Counted from the stretch's first letter, positions 37,579 to 45,984 are shown. The stretch: DNA of 64,000 nucleotides from an uncultured bacterium (GCA_903954065.1 CAJBME010000250.1:1-64000), one strand, 5' to 3'. Translations and numbers: made by a program. The notes: a model not told the origin generated them from the sequence alone.

Positions 37579-37995
37579 TTTTCGCGACATGAGGGCCCCG
37601 GGAGCGCCGACGTCCTCGTCGGCTGCTCTTAAATGGCCGCAGGCCACACCCCTCAAGCCCCCGACACGATCTCCCCAATCGGCCCCTCGGGGGCGGGCGT
37701 TCAACACCGGCCGACGAGACGTCGGCGTTCCCGGGGGGGGCGCTGACCCCGGAGCCGCCCGGTCTGTGAAGCGAAGCCGGACCCGACCGTGACGGCCCGG
37801 GCCTCACCGACCGACTTTTTGGCAAGGCCCGGTGACTCGATGCGTCAAAGCAGTTTCGTATCCGTGCCCAAAATGACCTGAGCCCTCAAAGGGCAACCTC
37901 AACTGGAAAATTCAGAATTCAGAATTAAACATTCAGAATTCTGCGCAGTAGCTTCCCTCCTTCATTCAAAATTCAAAATCCTCCACAAGGCACCC
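37579..37995. repeat. Intergenic repeat region, copy B, plus AT-rich iterated sequence
   Basis: No gene is seen in these 417 bp. CCCGGGAGCGCCGACGTCC begins at 37597 and an imperfect inverted copy of that 26-bp block is at 37711-37735. From 37741 the sequence aligns with copies A (15861 onward) and C (45699 onward), including CTTTTTGGCA and GTTTCGTA. A short hairpin, GCCCT-CAA-AGGGC, follows near 37882. The last part, 37910-37980, is AT-rich and repeats ATTCAGAATT three times and then ATTCAAAATTCAAAATC, directly upstream of the toxin-antitoxin pair. Confidence 0.7.
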
Positions 37996-38376
37996 ATGTC
38001 CCGCATCTCCGAAGATCAACGGCTCTTGCTTATTGCGGCTCTCAAAGCCTTTAAGCCGGCGGTAGTTTATGTTTTCGGCTCCTTCGGAACACCGTCGCAA
38101 CATCAGGGCAGCGACATCGACATCGCCTTCCTTCCAACGGTTGTCGTGGATCCCATGGATTGCTTTCGAATTGCCGGCCAGCTCGCTGAGCCATTCGGAA
38201 GGCACGTCGACCTCGTCAATCTTGCCGAAGCCAGCACTGTGTTTTCGAAAGAAGTCCTCCGCACGGGAATTCCGATCGCCATCGAATCTCCTGCCCTACA
38301 ACAACAATTCGAAATGCTGACGCTAGCGGACTACGCTCGCCTCAACGAGGAACGCCAAGCCGTTCTCGCCTCATGA
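37996..38376 (+). CDS. mntA: MntA-type nucleotidyltransferase antitoxin
   Basis: This 126-residue protein is a minimal nucleotidyltransferase. The signature VFGSFGTPSQHQGSDIDIAF has Gly28-Ser29 and the metal-binding Asp40 and Asp42. In characterised MntA/HepT (type VII) systems this enzyme transfers AMP onto a tyrosine of the HEPN toxin and silences it. Its stop overlaps the toxin start (ATGA at 38373-38376), so the two are translationally coupled. The pair is flanked by repeats on both sides. Confidence 0.9.
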   Translation: MSRISEDQRLLLIAALKAFKPAVVYVFGSFGTPSQHQGSDIDIAFLPTVVVDPMDCFRIAGQLAEPFGRHVDLVNLAEASTVFSKEVLRTGIPIAIESPALQQQFEMLTLADYARLNEERQAVLAS

Positions 38377-38774
38377 TCGACGACATCGACCTCAACAAAG
38401 CCGCGATCATCCGACGTTGCCTCAAGCGCATCTCGGAGGAATACCGCGGTAACCCGAGCCGGCTCGACGATTTCACCATTCAGGACTCCATTGTTCTCAA
38501 CCTGCTTCGCGCTTGCGAGGCCGCAATTGATCTCGCGATGCACCGCGTGGCCCAGGGACGCTTTGGAATCCCCCAAACCAGCCGCGATTCATTCCAACTT
38601 CTGGCTCAAAACGGCATACTCAGCCACGCTTCCGCTACCGCCATGAAACACATGGTGGGATTCCGGAACATCGCGGTACACAACTACCAGAATATCCAAC
38701 TCCCCATTCTCCAAGCCATCGTTGAAAAGCATCTCGTGGACTTCGAATCCTACCTCGGTGAACTCTCACTCTGA
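38373..38774 (+). CDS. hepT: HepT-type HEPN toxin (DUF86)
   Basis: The 133-residue all-helical protein has the HEPN active-site motif FRNIAVHNY: Arg98, His103 and Tyr105 give an exact Rx4HxY. HEPN toxins are RNases; in type VII systems the Tyr of this motif is AMPylated by the partner MntA. The segment SIVLNLLRACEAAIDLAMH is typical of DUF86. It begins inside the antitoxin stop codon. All key residues are intact, so the module is probably functional. Confidence 0.9.
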   Translation: MIDDIDLNKAAIIRRCLKRISEEYRGNPSRLDDFTIQDSIVLNLLRACEAAIDLAMHRVAQGRFGIPQTSRDSFQLLAQNGILSHASATAMKHMVGFRNIAVHNYQNIQLPILQAIVEKHLVDFESYLGELSL

Positions 38775-38830
38775 CGAGGAGCCTTGTTTCTCGTGCTTCG
38801 TTGCCACCAAGCTGACGGGGCAACGCCTAC

Positions 38831-38890
38831 CAGCCCAGGGTGCAACCCTGGGGATAGGACGAATTAACGAAAAGCGTTCTGAAGGAACGC
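38831..38890. repeat. Double-hairpin REP-like element
   Basis: CCCAGGG-TGCAA-CCCTGGG (38834-38852) and GCGTTC-TGAAG-GAACGC (38874-38890) form two perfect stem-loops 21 bp apart. It lies in the 200-bp gap between hepT and the vWA gene. The pattern resembles REP-type intergenic elements mobilised by RAYT transposases in many Planctomycetota and Verrucomicrobiota; no such transposase is in the window. Confidence 0.65.
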
Positions 38891-38974
38891 CACATAAGAA
38901 GGGCGTGCAGGCCCGGATTCGTGCTCGTGTCGATGCTCAGGCCGAGGTTCGTGCCGACGGGTGATAAAGGCGTT

Positions 38975-41611
38975 TTACCGCGTCTGCTCGAGCTGGTTTA
39001 CGGCTTCGATGAGGCTGGCAAATTCCTGGCGGAGTCCGAATTCGTCATTCTCTCTGGCGGCGGATTGAACCCATTCGTGAATGAGGGTCAGCGGCAGACG
39101 GCTCACGGTAGGATCGGCCTGTAGGTGGAGGGCAAAGGCGGCGGCTCCGGTGGCGAGGCGGAAATCGGGTGAGGCCGCCCTCCACTCAGTGGCTGAGGTG
39201 GTCCAGTCGGTGGTTATCGTGCGCCGGCTTGCCGACCCCGGGGTGCGGTACCGAACGCTGACACTCAAGGGCGGCTGGGGGTTGGCGACTGCCGCGCCCC
39301 CCGGACCGGACCGGAGGCCGCCAAGGGCGGCCGATCCAAAGCTCGTACTGGGCGGAAGCTGATGACTCGACTCCATGGGTACGACTTCGTACATGGCGGT
39401 CATCTGGCGGCCTGAGATCCACGGTTGGAGATGGGTGTGGCTCGCTGTTTCAGGGCGACCGCCGGCGCCAAATCCCACCGGCCGCCACGCGGCGATCGCC
39501 GCTGGATCAAACAGAACCTGCAAGCGTACTTGCTCCGCCAGCGGTGCCCGGCGATGCAGTGCCTCCTGAGCGAGGAGCCGCGCCGCTTCCGGTCCGGAGT
39601 CAGCCTGATAAAAAGTCGCACCGATCGAATCGGCGATCATCGCCGCGCGTGAAGCCGGGCGCCGGGGGCCAAACTCGGCCACTACCATTTCGGCGCCCAT
39701 CGAGCGCAATTGCTGGGCGGCTTCAGCCGGTGGGCGGCCGGTGAAATCCAATGGTCCGTCGGTCAGGATCAGGCATAGATTATGCGAATTGTCGGTGGCC
39801 TGTTGCAGGAGGGTTTGTTCGACCGTGGCCCAGTCGGTAGTTCCCAGTACCGGACCACCGAGATGCCACCGGCTGGGGGCTTCACGTAGGTTTTCCAGCC
39901 GGTCGACACTCGTCGGTGGGAGCACCACCCCGTGAGCTCGACCCCAGACGACTAGAGAAATTGAGTCCTCCGGCCGCAGGCGCGGGGCTAGCGCCTGCAA
40001 TCCCTGCCAGATTAAGAGTTGCGCGCGTTCGCTGTCCGGAGTCTCCGCGAGTCGTAAAAAAAGTGTGAGCCGGAGTGGCGCGCGGGTCTCTGTCTCCTCG
40101 CGAGCCGCCACCGTCAGCCGGACAAGCTGGTGCGCTTCATTCCATGGACAGGTGGCCGCCTCAATGGCAATGGCAAAATCCTGTCCGGGCGCCGGCCGCG
40201 AGTCGTAATCAAATTGATTGATGATTTCTTCGGGCCGCACCAACGCGGCGGGCGGGGCGCGGTCGAAATCCCGCACACATTGGCGCACCATATCATATCC
40301 AGCGCGGCCGAGAGTGGTTGGTAACGAGGCACCGGGTGTGGTGGCCGTGGCTAAAAACCCGGCAGCCAGTGGGATGTCGCCGGCGGCGGGAAGATTGGCG
40401 GGCGCAAAACGGGAGGCCGCCATGGCCATCGGAGCGGCCAGCTTAGCTGCCATGGGAGCGGCCATTTTAGCCGCCATCGGAGGGGTGCTGCGCGCGAGAG
40501 TGTCATCCGACGGCAGAGGCAAGGCGTCCGCTTGTGGGGTGGGCGAGGAGGCGCGGGCCGCCATGGCTACGGGGGCGTCGGCGGCGAGAGTTGGCTCCGC
40601 CGCGCTGGCTGCTACGACGGGAGCGTCCGTCGCGACGATGGGAGCGTCGGCCGCGTTGGCGGCGAAAGAGGCATCGGCCGCCTCGGCGGCTACGGCCATG
40701 GCGGCGGCGGGTTTTTCTTCGGGTGGTGGGGAATCGGTGAGGTGCGCCCATTCGCGATCGTTGGTGAACGCGGTATCGGCAGCGGGGCGAGTTTTTTCCA
40801 GATCCAGCAGTGCGATGAGGTGTTCTTGAGAGGGGGCGGGGGTGGGGGCTGGAAAAAAGCTAGCGTAGGCGGGTGTGGGCGCGGACTGGGTCGAGGTTGA
40901 CGGAAGCGGGGCGGTGGATTTCGGGCGCCAGTTTCCGGTGCTGGCCATGTAGCTGAGCGCGATGAAGCTGGCGGCGAGGGCGGCGGTGGGTAGCCAGCGC
41001 CGCGATCGGGCCGCGGCGGGCGCGGCGGCGGTAGTTGCTGATTCCGGCACCGGGCCGGTGGCTGGCGATGTGGTGGGAGCGGTGGCTGTGGTGTGGAGGG
41101 TGCGACCGTGCTCGAGGATGGCGTTTCTTTGTTCGAGGGTGAGATGGAGTGCTGGTTCGGCGGCGAATTCAGCGCGCAAGCGAGCGGCCAGTGCGCCGAC
41201 GGCCTCGAGGCCTAGAGTGGCATGGCGGTCATCGGCCAGTCGGGTTGACATGACTTCGGCTTGGGACGGCCGCAATTCTCCGAGAGCGTAGGCGGTCAGT
41301 CGTGCGTCTTTTTCTTCGGTGCCAGTGAGAGAAGGTGTTCTTTCTAAAATGGCGCGCTGTTGAGGCGCGGTGAGCCCGATGGGTGGTTCTGCGGCATAGG
41401 CGAACGTCAATTTCTCGGCCATGGCCCGCGTTTTTTCGACTTCCAGTCTGGCCTCGGCATCACGCCAAATCTCAGCCTCGAGCCGGCTGGCTGGCTCTGG
41501 CGGCAGCTCCCCTAGGGCCAGTGCGGTCAGGCGGGCCACGCGGGCTAGCGGGTCTTCCTCGCCCGGGGCGGGTAGGTTGGGCTCAGACGGCGGGGGGGGC
41601 GGTGGGCTCAT
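38975..41611 (-). CDS. YfbK-like vWA membrane protein, probable anti-sigma partner
   Basis: The 878-residue protein starts in the stop codon of the ECF sigma gene (ATGA at 41608-41611). Residues ~22-93 and ~100-170 are two copies of the same unit (ARLTALALGELPPE and ARLTAYALGELRPS, each ending in QRAILE/QRNAILE), like repeated anti-sigma helices. One membrane segment lies near 205-222 (WLPTAALAASFIALSYMA). An Ala/Met-rich low-complexity stretch spans ~297-407. From ~435 the YfbK order follows: PEEIINQFDYD, a von Willebrand A-like fold, and MYEVVPM. The vWA metal site is lost: the expected DxSxS strand reads LFLRLAETPDS, although LRPEDSISLVVWG and CLILTDGPLD are recognisable. It would sense on the outer side and hold the sigma factor at the membrane. 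Confidence 0.85.
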   Translation of the reverse strand: MSPPPPPPSEPNLPAPGEEDPLARVARLTALALGELPPEPASRLEAEIWRDAEARLEVEKTRAMAEKLTFAYAAEPPIGLTAPQQRAILERTPSLTGTEEKDARLTAYALGELRPSQAEVMSTRLADDRHATLGLEAVGALAARLRAEFAAEPALHLTLEQRNAILEHGRTLHTTATAPTTSPATGPVPESATTAAAPAAARSRRWLPTAALAASFIALSYMASTGNWRPKSTAPLPSTSTQSAPTPAYASFFPAPTPAPSQEHLIALLDLEKTRPAADTAFTNDREWAHLTDSPPPEEKPAAAMAVAAEAADASFAANAADAPIVATDAPVVAASAAEPTLAADAPVAMAARASSPTPQADALPLPSDDTLARSTPPMAAKMAAPMAAKLAAPMAMAASRFAPANLPAAGDIPLAAGFLATATTPGASLPTTLGRAGYDMVRQCVRDFDRAPPAALVRPEEIINQFDYDSRPAPGQDFAIAIEAATCPWNEAHQLVRLTVAAREETETRAPLRLTLFLRLAETPDSERAQLLIWQGLQALAPRLRPEDSISLVVWGRAHGVVLPPTSVDRLENLREAPSRWHLGGPVLGTTDWATVEQTLLQQATDNSHNLCLILTDGPLDFTGRPPAEAAQQLRSMGAEMVVAEFGPRRPASRAAMIADSIGATFYQADSGPEAARLLAQEALHRRAPLAEQVRLQVLFDPAAIAAWRPVGFGAGGRPETASHTHLQPWISGRQMTAMYEVVPMESSHQLPPSTSFGSAALGGLRSGPGGAAVANPQPPLSVSVRYRTPGSASRRTITTDWTTSATEWRAASPDFRLATGAAAFALHLQADPTVSRLPLTLIHEWVQSAARENDEFGLRQEFASLIEAVNQLEQTR

Positions 41612-42144
41612 GGGGTGAACGAGGAGCGGGTCGGTTCCAGTAATGTCCGCAGCCGCTTGAGCGCCGTGTGGAGCAGAAATCCAACATTGGTTACACTCAG
41701 GCCGGTCAGTCCAGCAATTTCCTTGTAGGACAGGTCCGCCTGAAACTTGAGACGTATCACTTCGCGTTGATTGGCCGGAAGCCGCTCCACATATCGGAGG
41801 ACCTCACTGGTCGTTTCCTGATTGGCCAGTTTTTCACAAGGATCAGGAGACTGTTCTTCCTGCCGTTGCAGCGTCAGTTCATCCAGTTCTACCACCCGTC
41901 GGTGCCGACGCAGCACATCGAGCGACCGGTTGCGGCAGACAGTGTACAACCACGGCTTCAGGTTTTCCGCAACGCGGGCCGGATCCTGGTCCCAGAGCCT
42001 GATAAATGTGTCCTGCACCACATCGCGGGCGCGGTCCGGATCACCCAAAATACTGCACGCATACCCCACCAGCGCTCCTTCGTAATCACGAAGCGCGCGC
42101 TGCACCAGTTCCGTCTTCGATTCAATGGAAGAAATTGGCGGCAT
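41608..42144 (-). CDS. ECF-type RNA polymerase sigma factor
   Basis: ATG 42144 (MPPISSIESK) gives 178 residues; the frame extends 24 codons upstream. Region 2 is clear (YEGALVGYACSILGDPDRARDVVQDTFIRLW, then LYTVCRNRSLDVLRRHRR) and region 4 has RLPANQREVIRLKFQADLSY and the helix-turn-helix KEIAGLTGLSVTNVGFLLHTAL. No region 3 is present, as expected of ECF sigma factors. Its stop codon overlaps the start of the vWA membrane protein, the usual coupling of sigma and anti-sigma. The target promoters are unknown. Confidence 0.93.
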   Translation of the reverse strand: MPPISSIESKTELVQRALRDYEGALVGYACSILGDPDRARDVVQDTFIRLWDQDPARVAENLKPWLYTVCRNRSLDVLRRHRRVVELDELTLQRQEEQSPDPCEKLANQETTSEVLRYVERLPANQREVIRLKFQADLSYKEIAGLTGLSVTNVGFLLHTALKRLRTLLEPTRSSFTP

Positions 42145-42233
42145 GCCGTGATCACATAACGTCGACCCCAGTCCTATCCTTAGACGTTTTTTTGTCCAAT
42201 CTTCGCCAAGCTCCATCGCCGCAAACCACCGAC

Positions 42234-43004
42234 TTAGGGGCGCACGTCCGGTTTTTCCGGCGCTTCCAGCTGGGGGGCCACTTTTAGAATATCAGACCAA
42301 AGCTCAAACCGGCGGGGCGAATGACGGCGCAGGGCCTGCAGTGACTCCTCTCCAGAATCCAGACACAGGGCATGCACCAGCGCGAACTCGGCAAGATCTT
42401 CATGGGCCACCGTGTCACCATAACGAGAGACCGAAATATTGTCGCCAGGGATGAGCGCTTCCCATCGCTGCAGTACATCGCCGTGAGCCGTGCGGTACCG
42501 TTGCTCCAAAATGTGACCCGCTTCATGGAGCAGGACCCGGGTGCCTGCTTTGGGGATGATATTGAGATAATCCTGCGACCCATGCGCGGCGGCTCCCTGT
42601 AGGTCGGCATACACCGCAAGCCCGGCTTTACCCTCTTCCGAAACAATGGGCAAAACGACCCGGTAGGCCGGTGGCATCCGGCGAATTCGGTCGAAAAGCT
42701 CCTCTACTTCCAGCTTGGCAAGGTCCTGAATCGTGATGCGGAAAACAATGCCCCCAATTTCCGCCCGCCACGTCCGCCCCGGTGACCGGTCGTTCAGCAT
42801 CACCGCCGGCTCCGGCCCCGCCAGAATCTTGACCTCCTCCAGATTCTTGTCACCGATAGCCCGTCCGCGCGGACCGTAAATATCCATCAATCGCATCGGG
42901 GCCGGTTCCGCTGCCGCCGTCGGTTCCGCCCCAACGGCCCACTTGGTGCCGCCTAGCCACAATAAAGAGCAAAAAATAACACACCAAAATGGGGAAATAA
43001 TCAC
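42234..43004 (-). CDS. Exported gluzincin-like metalloprotease of unknown family
   Basis: I choose GTG 43004, giving 256 residues with a signal-like N-terminus (VIISPFWCVIFCSLLWLGGT KWAVGAEP); the frame continues to 43154. A zinc-binding HExxH motif appears as LLHEAGHILEQRY (His160, Glu161, His164). A downstream HEDLAEFALVHAL (Glu202 and Glu206) would supply the third ligand, an arrangement like anthrax lethal-factor-type gluzincins. The N-terminal part (GGIVFRITIQDLAKLEVEEL) is not recognised. It lies 89 bp upstream of the sigma factor gene on the same strand and could be part of the same regulon. No family name can be given with confidence. Confidence 0.72.
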   Translation of the reverse strand: MIISPFWCVIFCSLLWLGGTKWAVGAEPTAAAEPAPMRLMDIYGPRGRAIGDKNLEEVKILAGPEPAVMLNDRSPGRTWRAEIGGIVFRITIQDLAKLEVEELFDRIRRMPPAYRVVLPIVSEEGKAGLAVYADLQGAAAHGSQDYLNIIPKAGTRVLLHEAGHILEQRYRTAHGDVLQRWEALIPGDNISVSRYGDTVAHEDLAEFALVHALCLDSGEESLQALRRHSPRRFELWSDILKVAPQLEAPEKPDVRP

Positions 43005-43269
43005 CCCCAATCCTCGGGATGCCCCGCCAGTCGTCAACCAGCGACTCCGCGCCCATCGGAATTCGCCCGCGCTCCGCAGGATGTGGCCTGACGGCAATGG
43101 TGAAAGCGAGAACCCGCGTGCCCCGTTAAAGTGGCCGCGGAGCCGCCTGTGCAATGGCTGAGGATCCGTATCTTGAGGGAGGTAGTGGCGTTGGGGAAGT
43201 TGATCCCATGATACGGCCGCAGAAAGCGGGTGCCTGGCTGATCCCGGGCCCGTCTGATCCCGGGCCTGC

Positions 43270-44685
43270 TTATTTGGCGCCTGACCCCAGAATCACCGCG
43301 GGTAGGGTGCGCAGCAGGATTGAGATATCGAGCCAGAGCGACCAGTTGTCGATGTAGCGAAGATCGAGCTCGACCCATTCGTCAAAGTCTTTGATGGAAT
43401 TCCGGCCACTGACCTGCCAGAGGCAGGTAAGGCCTGGTTTGACGCTGAGGCGGCGGCGTTGGGCGGCGGCGGAGAATCGTTCGACCTCGTAGACTGGAAG
43501 CGGGCGGGGGCCGACCAAGCTCATTTCACCGCGGAGGACGTTCCAGAACTGCGGCCATTCGTCGATGCTCATTTTGCGCATCCAAGCGCCGAAGGGAAAG
43601 ATTCGCGGGTCGTTTTCGATTTTAAAGACCGGTCCGCTCATTTGGTTGAGGGATTCCAGTTCGGCTTTCCGTTGTTCCGCGTCGGTGTGCATGGAGCGGA
43701 ATTTGAACATGGTGAATGGCTGTCCATTTTTGCCGCTGCGGCGCTGGGTGAAGAGCACGGGTCCGGGCGACTGCAGGCGGGTACCGATCCAGGCGATCAA
43801 CAAGAAGAGCAGCCCGGGGAAAAGGAGCATGGCGGACGCTCCGACGACGTCGATGACTCGTTTGGCCAGCAGCGCCCAAGAGGCGTCTGGGGTGGAGCGG
43901 AAAACGAGCATGGGCTGGCCTCCGAGAGTGTCGAAGCTCGGGCGAGCGATGGAGGTTTTGACAAAATCCGTCCAGAGCCATGCTTCTACGCCTTCGATTT
44001 CGCAGGCGTTGATCACGTCTTGAATTTTCTCGAACTGGACGTGATTGGCGGCCACGATGACGCGTTCCACGGAGGCGGTGTGCAATGTTTTGACAAAGTC
44101 TTCGATGGATTGTTGTCTTAGGTCGGTGCGGGCGACGATGTCAATTTCGTCGCGCTGCGCGCGCGGCAGCGAGGCGATGAGTTTGTCCATTTCCTTGGGT
44201 TCGCCGGCGAAGACGACGCGTTCTCGCCATCCGGTGACATGGATTTTCCGGCGCAGGTGGCCGCGCACGAGCCATTCTTTGGTCAGGAGCAGGGCGGGGG
44301 CGACCACGACTTGGAGGGCGAGTACGGCGCGGCTTTCGGCGCTTTTGCGGGCAAAAATGACAATCGCTCCAATGACCACGCCAATGACCATGCCGGCCTT
44401 GATCATCTGACCGATCGAGCACAATGGCCACGGCTGTTTATGCAATGGGGGATCGTAATACCCAAAGAATTCCAGAACCAGCGGGGTGAAAGGGGCGATG
44501 ATGGCGAGCAGCCAGTAGAACCGGTTTATTTCCGGGACCGGGTCATCACTGAAAATCCACAGACCTGGGAAAATGACCCTGATTTGGTAGGCAATGACGA
44601 ATGCGACAAGGAGCAGCACCACATCAAGGAGCTGGCTGAACTGAAGGTTGATTTCCTGCTTGCGGCCCAGCATGATGAAAAACAA
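43270..44685 (-). CDS. Polyprenyl glycosylphosphotransferase (exopolysaccharide initiation)
   Basis: This 471-residue inner-membrane enzyme should transfer a sugar-1-phosphate from a nucleotide sugar to undecaprenyl phosphate, starting an exopolysaccharide or O-antigen repeat. The N-terminal half has four or five membrane segments (near 17-37, 57-75, 95-112, 119-136), then a Rossmann-like domain. The C-terminal catalytic part starts near 272 with KRVIDVVGASAMLLFPGLLF, followed by FTMFKFRSMHTDAE, MSIDEWPQFWNVLRGEMSLVGPRPLP and KPGLTCLWQVSGRN, all family hallmarks. A start four codons downstream (MLGRKQEIN) is equally possible. It is alone rather than in an exopolysaccharide cluster. Confidence 0.93.
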   Translation of the reverse strand: MFFIMLGRKQEINLQFSQLLDVVLLLVAFVIAYQIRVIFPGLWIFSDDPVPEINRFYWLLAIIAPFTPLVLEFFGYYDPPLHKQPWPLCSIGQMIKAGMVIGVVIGAIVIFARKSAESRAVLALQVVVAPALLLTKEWLVRGHLRRKIHVTGWRERVVFAGEPKEMDKLIASLPRAQRDEIDIVARTDLRQQSIEDFVKTLHTASVERVIVAANHVQFEKIQDVINACEIEGVEAWLWTDFVKTSIARPSFDTLGGQPMLVFRSTPDASWALLAKRVIDVVGASAMLLFPGLLFLLIAWIGTRLQSPGPVLFTQRRSGKNGQPFTMFKFRSMHTDAEQRKAELESLNQMSGPVFKIENDPRIFPFGAWMRKMSIDEWPQFWNVLRGEMSLVGPRPLPVYEVERFSAAAQRRRLSVKPGLTCLWQVSGRNSIKDFDEWVELDLRYIDNWSLWLDISILLRTLPAVILGSGAK

Positions 44686-44749
44686 TGAATCAGTGAGATG
44701 AACCGCGAAAGGCCGCGGTGTTGTCGCCTGATAAATCCCACCCTAGCGC

Positions 44750-45454
44750 ATGAGCTCACCCGTTGCATCGGAAAAATCTATCAGGCTTGATGCCGTGAAT
44801 GTGGTCGGCAGCCTGCTGACCCCGGGTTTGCCGGGTGGCGACTGGGCGTCGGTGGCGGGCGCCTGTGACGTGGTGGAATTCCGAGTTGACGCTTGTCCGC
44901 ACGCGGCTGCCGCCGTTCGTTCGGCCGCTGCCAGTTGCCCGTGGCCGACGCTGCTCACGGTGCGCGATCCGCGCGAAGGCGGCCTGAATCAGCTTGGGCT
45001 GACTCCGCGGCGCGCCTTGCTGGGGAGTTTGGTGGATGATTTTCAACTGGTGGACATTGAAATTGCCAATCTTTGCGTCTTTCGGGAGGTGGTGCATCAG
45101 GCGCACGATGGCGGAGCGTTGGTGGTGGCCTCGTATCATGATTTTCTAGGGCAGCCAGCCGAAGTGGTCTTGCATGATTTATGCGCCGAAGCGCTGAGTC
45201 TGGGCGCGGACATCGTGAAATTCGCGGTCACGCCGCAGTGTAGTGCGGACTTGGAGGTGCTGGCCTCCCTGCTGGAGTCAGCTTCATCCACTGCGCTGAG
45301 CTTAATGGGGATGGGTCGATTCGGCCGCGTCTCCCGACTGTTGTTGGGCCAGCTTGGTTCGGTCTTAAACTACGGGTATTTGGACGAATCCACGGTACCA
45401 GGTCAGTGGCCCGCCGCTGAACTCAAGTCACTGCTGGCCACGTTGCGAGCGTAA
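44750..45454 (+). CDS. aroD: Type I 3-dehydroquinate dehydratase
   Basis: AroD removes water from 3-dehydroquinate in the shikimate pathway through a Schiff-base lysine. The 234-residue product has the substrate-binding VVEFRVDACP, the catalytic His130 in VASYHDFLG and the Schiff-base Lys157 in ADIVKFAVT, plus LSLMGMGRFGRVSR near the C-terminus. The length fits the family. It is divergent from the glycosylphosphotransferase gene, 64 bp away, and followed by a repeat island. Confidence 0.94.
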   Translation: MSSPVASEKSIRLDAVNVVGSLLTPGLPGGDWASVAGACDVVEFRVDACPHAAAAVRSAAASCPWPTLLTVRDPREGGLNQLGLTPRRALLGSLVDDFQLVDIEIANLCVFREVVHQAHDGGALVVASYHDFLGQPAEVVLHDLCAEALSLGADIVKFAVTPQCSADLEVLASLLESASSTALSLMGMGRFGRVSRLLLGQLGSVLNYGYLDESTVPGQWPAAELKSLLATLRA

Positions 45455-45984
45455 TCTGAAAGCAGGGATGACGGGTTAAGAAAAAATCCACAATCTATTA
45501 AACATCAATGTAATAAGAGGTTTACAGGAGCGATTCAGCATTCAGCCTCAGGGCAATGACCTCAGCCCCAACGGGGCGCCATGCGAAAGCCCAGGGCATC
45601 GCCATGGGAATGTTTCGCAAAATAAGTGCCAAGCCCTCGTCGGGAAGAAAACTTCCCTGCGTAGTCGTGTCGGATCCGGATTTTTTGTAGCCGTGGGTCG
45701 CTGACCCCGGTCGCGGCGCCGAACGCCTCTCCGAACGTCTTTTTGGCATGGGGCCGGATGCGAATCACCGGTTTCGTACTCGCCGACGAGGACGTCAGCG
45801 CTCCCGGGCCAGTTGTGGAAACCGGGGCCGGCGTAACCGGCCAGCGGGAAGTTTACTTCCCGACTTCCCGACGAGGGCGTGGTGCTTATTTTGCGAAAAT
45901 CCCTAGGCTCTCGCATTGCGCCCCGTTGGGGCTGAGCAGGCGAGTGGCGCGGGGCCGGGCGGGTGGCGGTCCGTCGTCGGCGGA
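45455..45984. repeat. Repeat island with long inverted arms, copy C of the dispersed repeat
   Basis: No gene is seen in these 530 bp. The left arm starts at ~45558 with CTCAGCCCCAACGGGGCGCC and runs to ~45660; the right arm, ~45815-45940, is its imperfect inverted copy. Matching blocks in both arms are GCCCCAACGGGGCGC, TTCGCAAAATAAG, GCCCTCGTCGGGAAG and AAACTTCCC. Between them lie the TAGCCGTGGGTCGCTGACCC block (45688) shared with copy A and the 27-bp block at 45782-45808 that is the inverse of 37597-37622 in copy B. The first 90 bp after aroD are AT-rich. Confidence 0.75.

Noticed and set aside
37579..38974. CRISPR array or mobile genomic island around the toxin-antitoxin pair
   Set aside because: Repeats are irregular, there are no spacers of constant size, and no integrase, transposase or tRNA attachment site is present.
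43220..43275. TGATCCCGGGCC direct repeat before the glycosylphosphotransferase gene
   Set aside because: Only two 12-bp copies 16 bp apart; too little to call an element.
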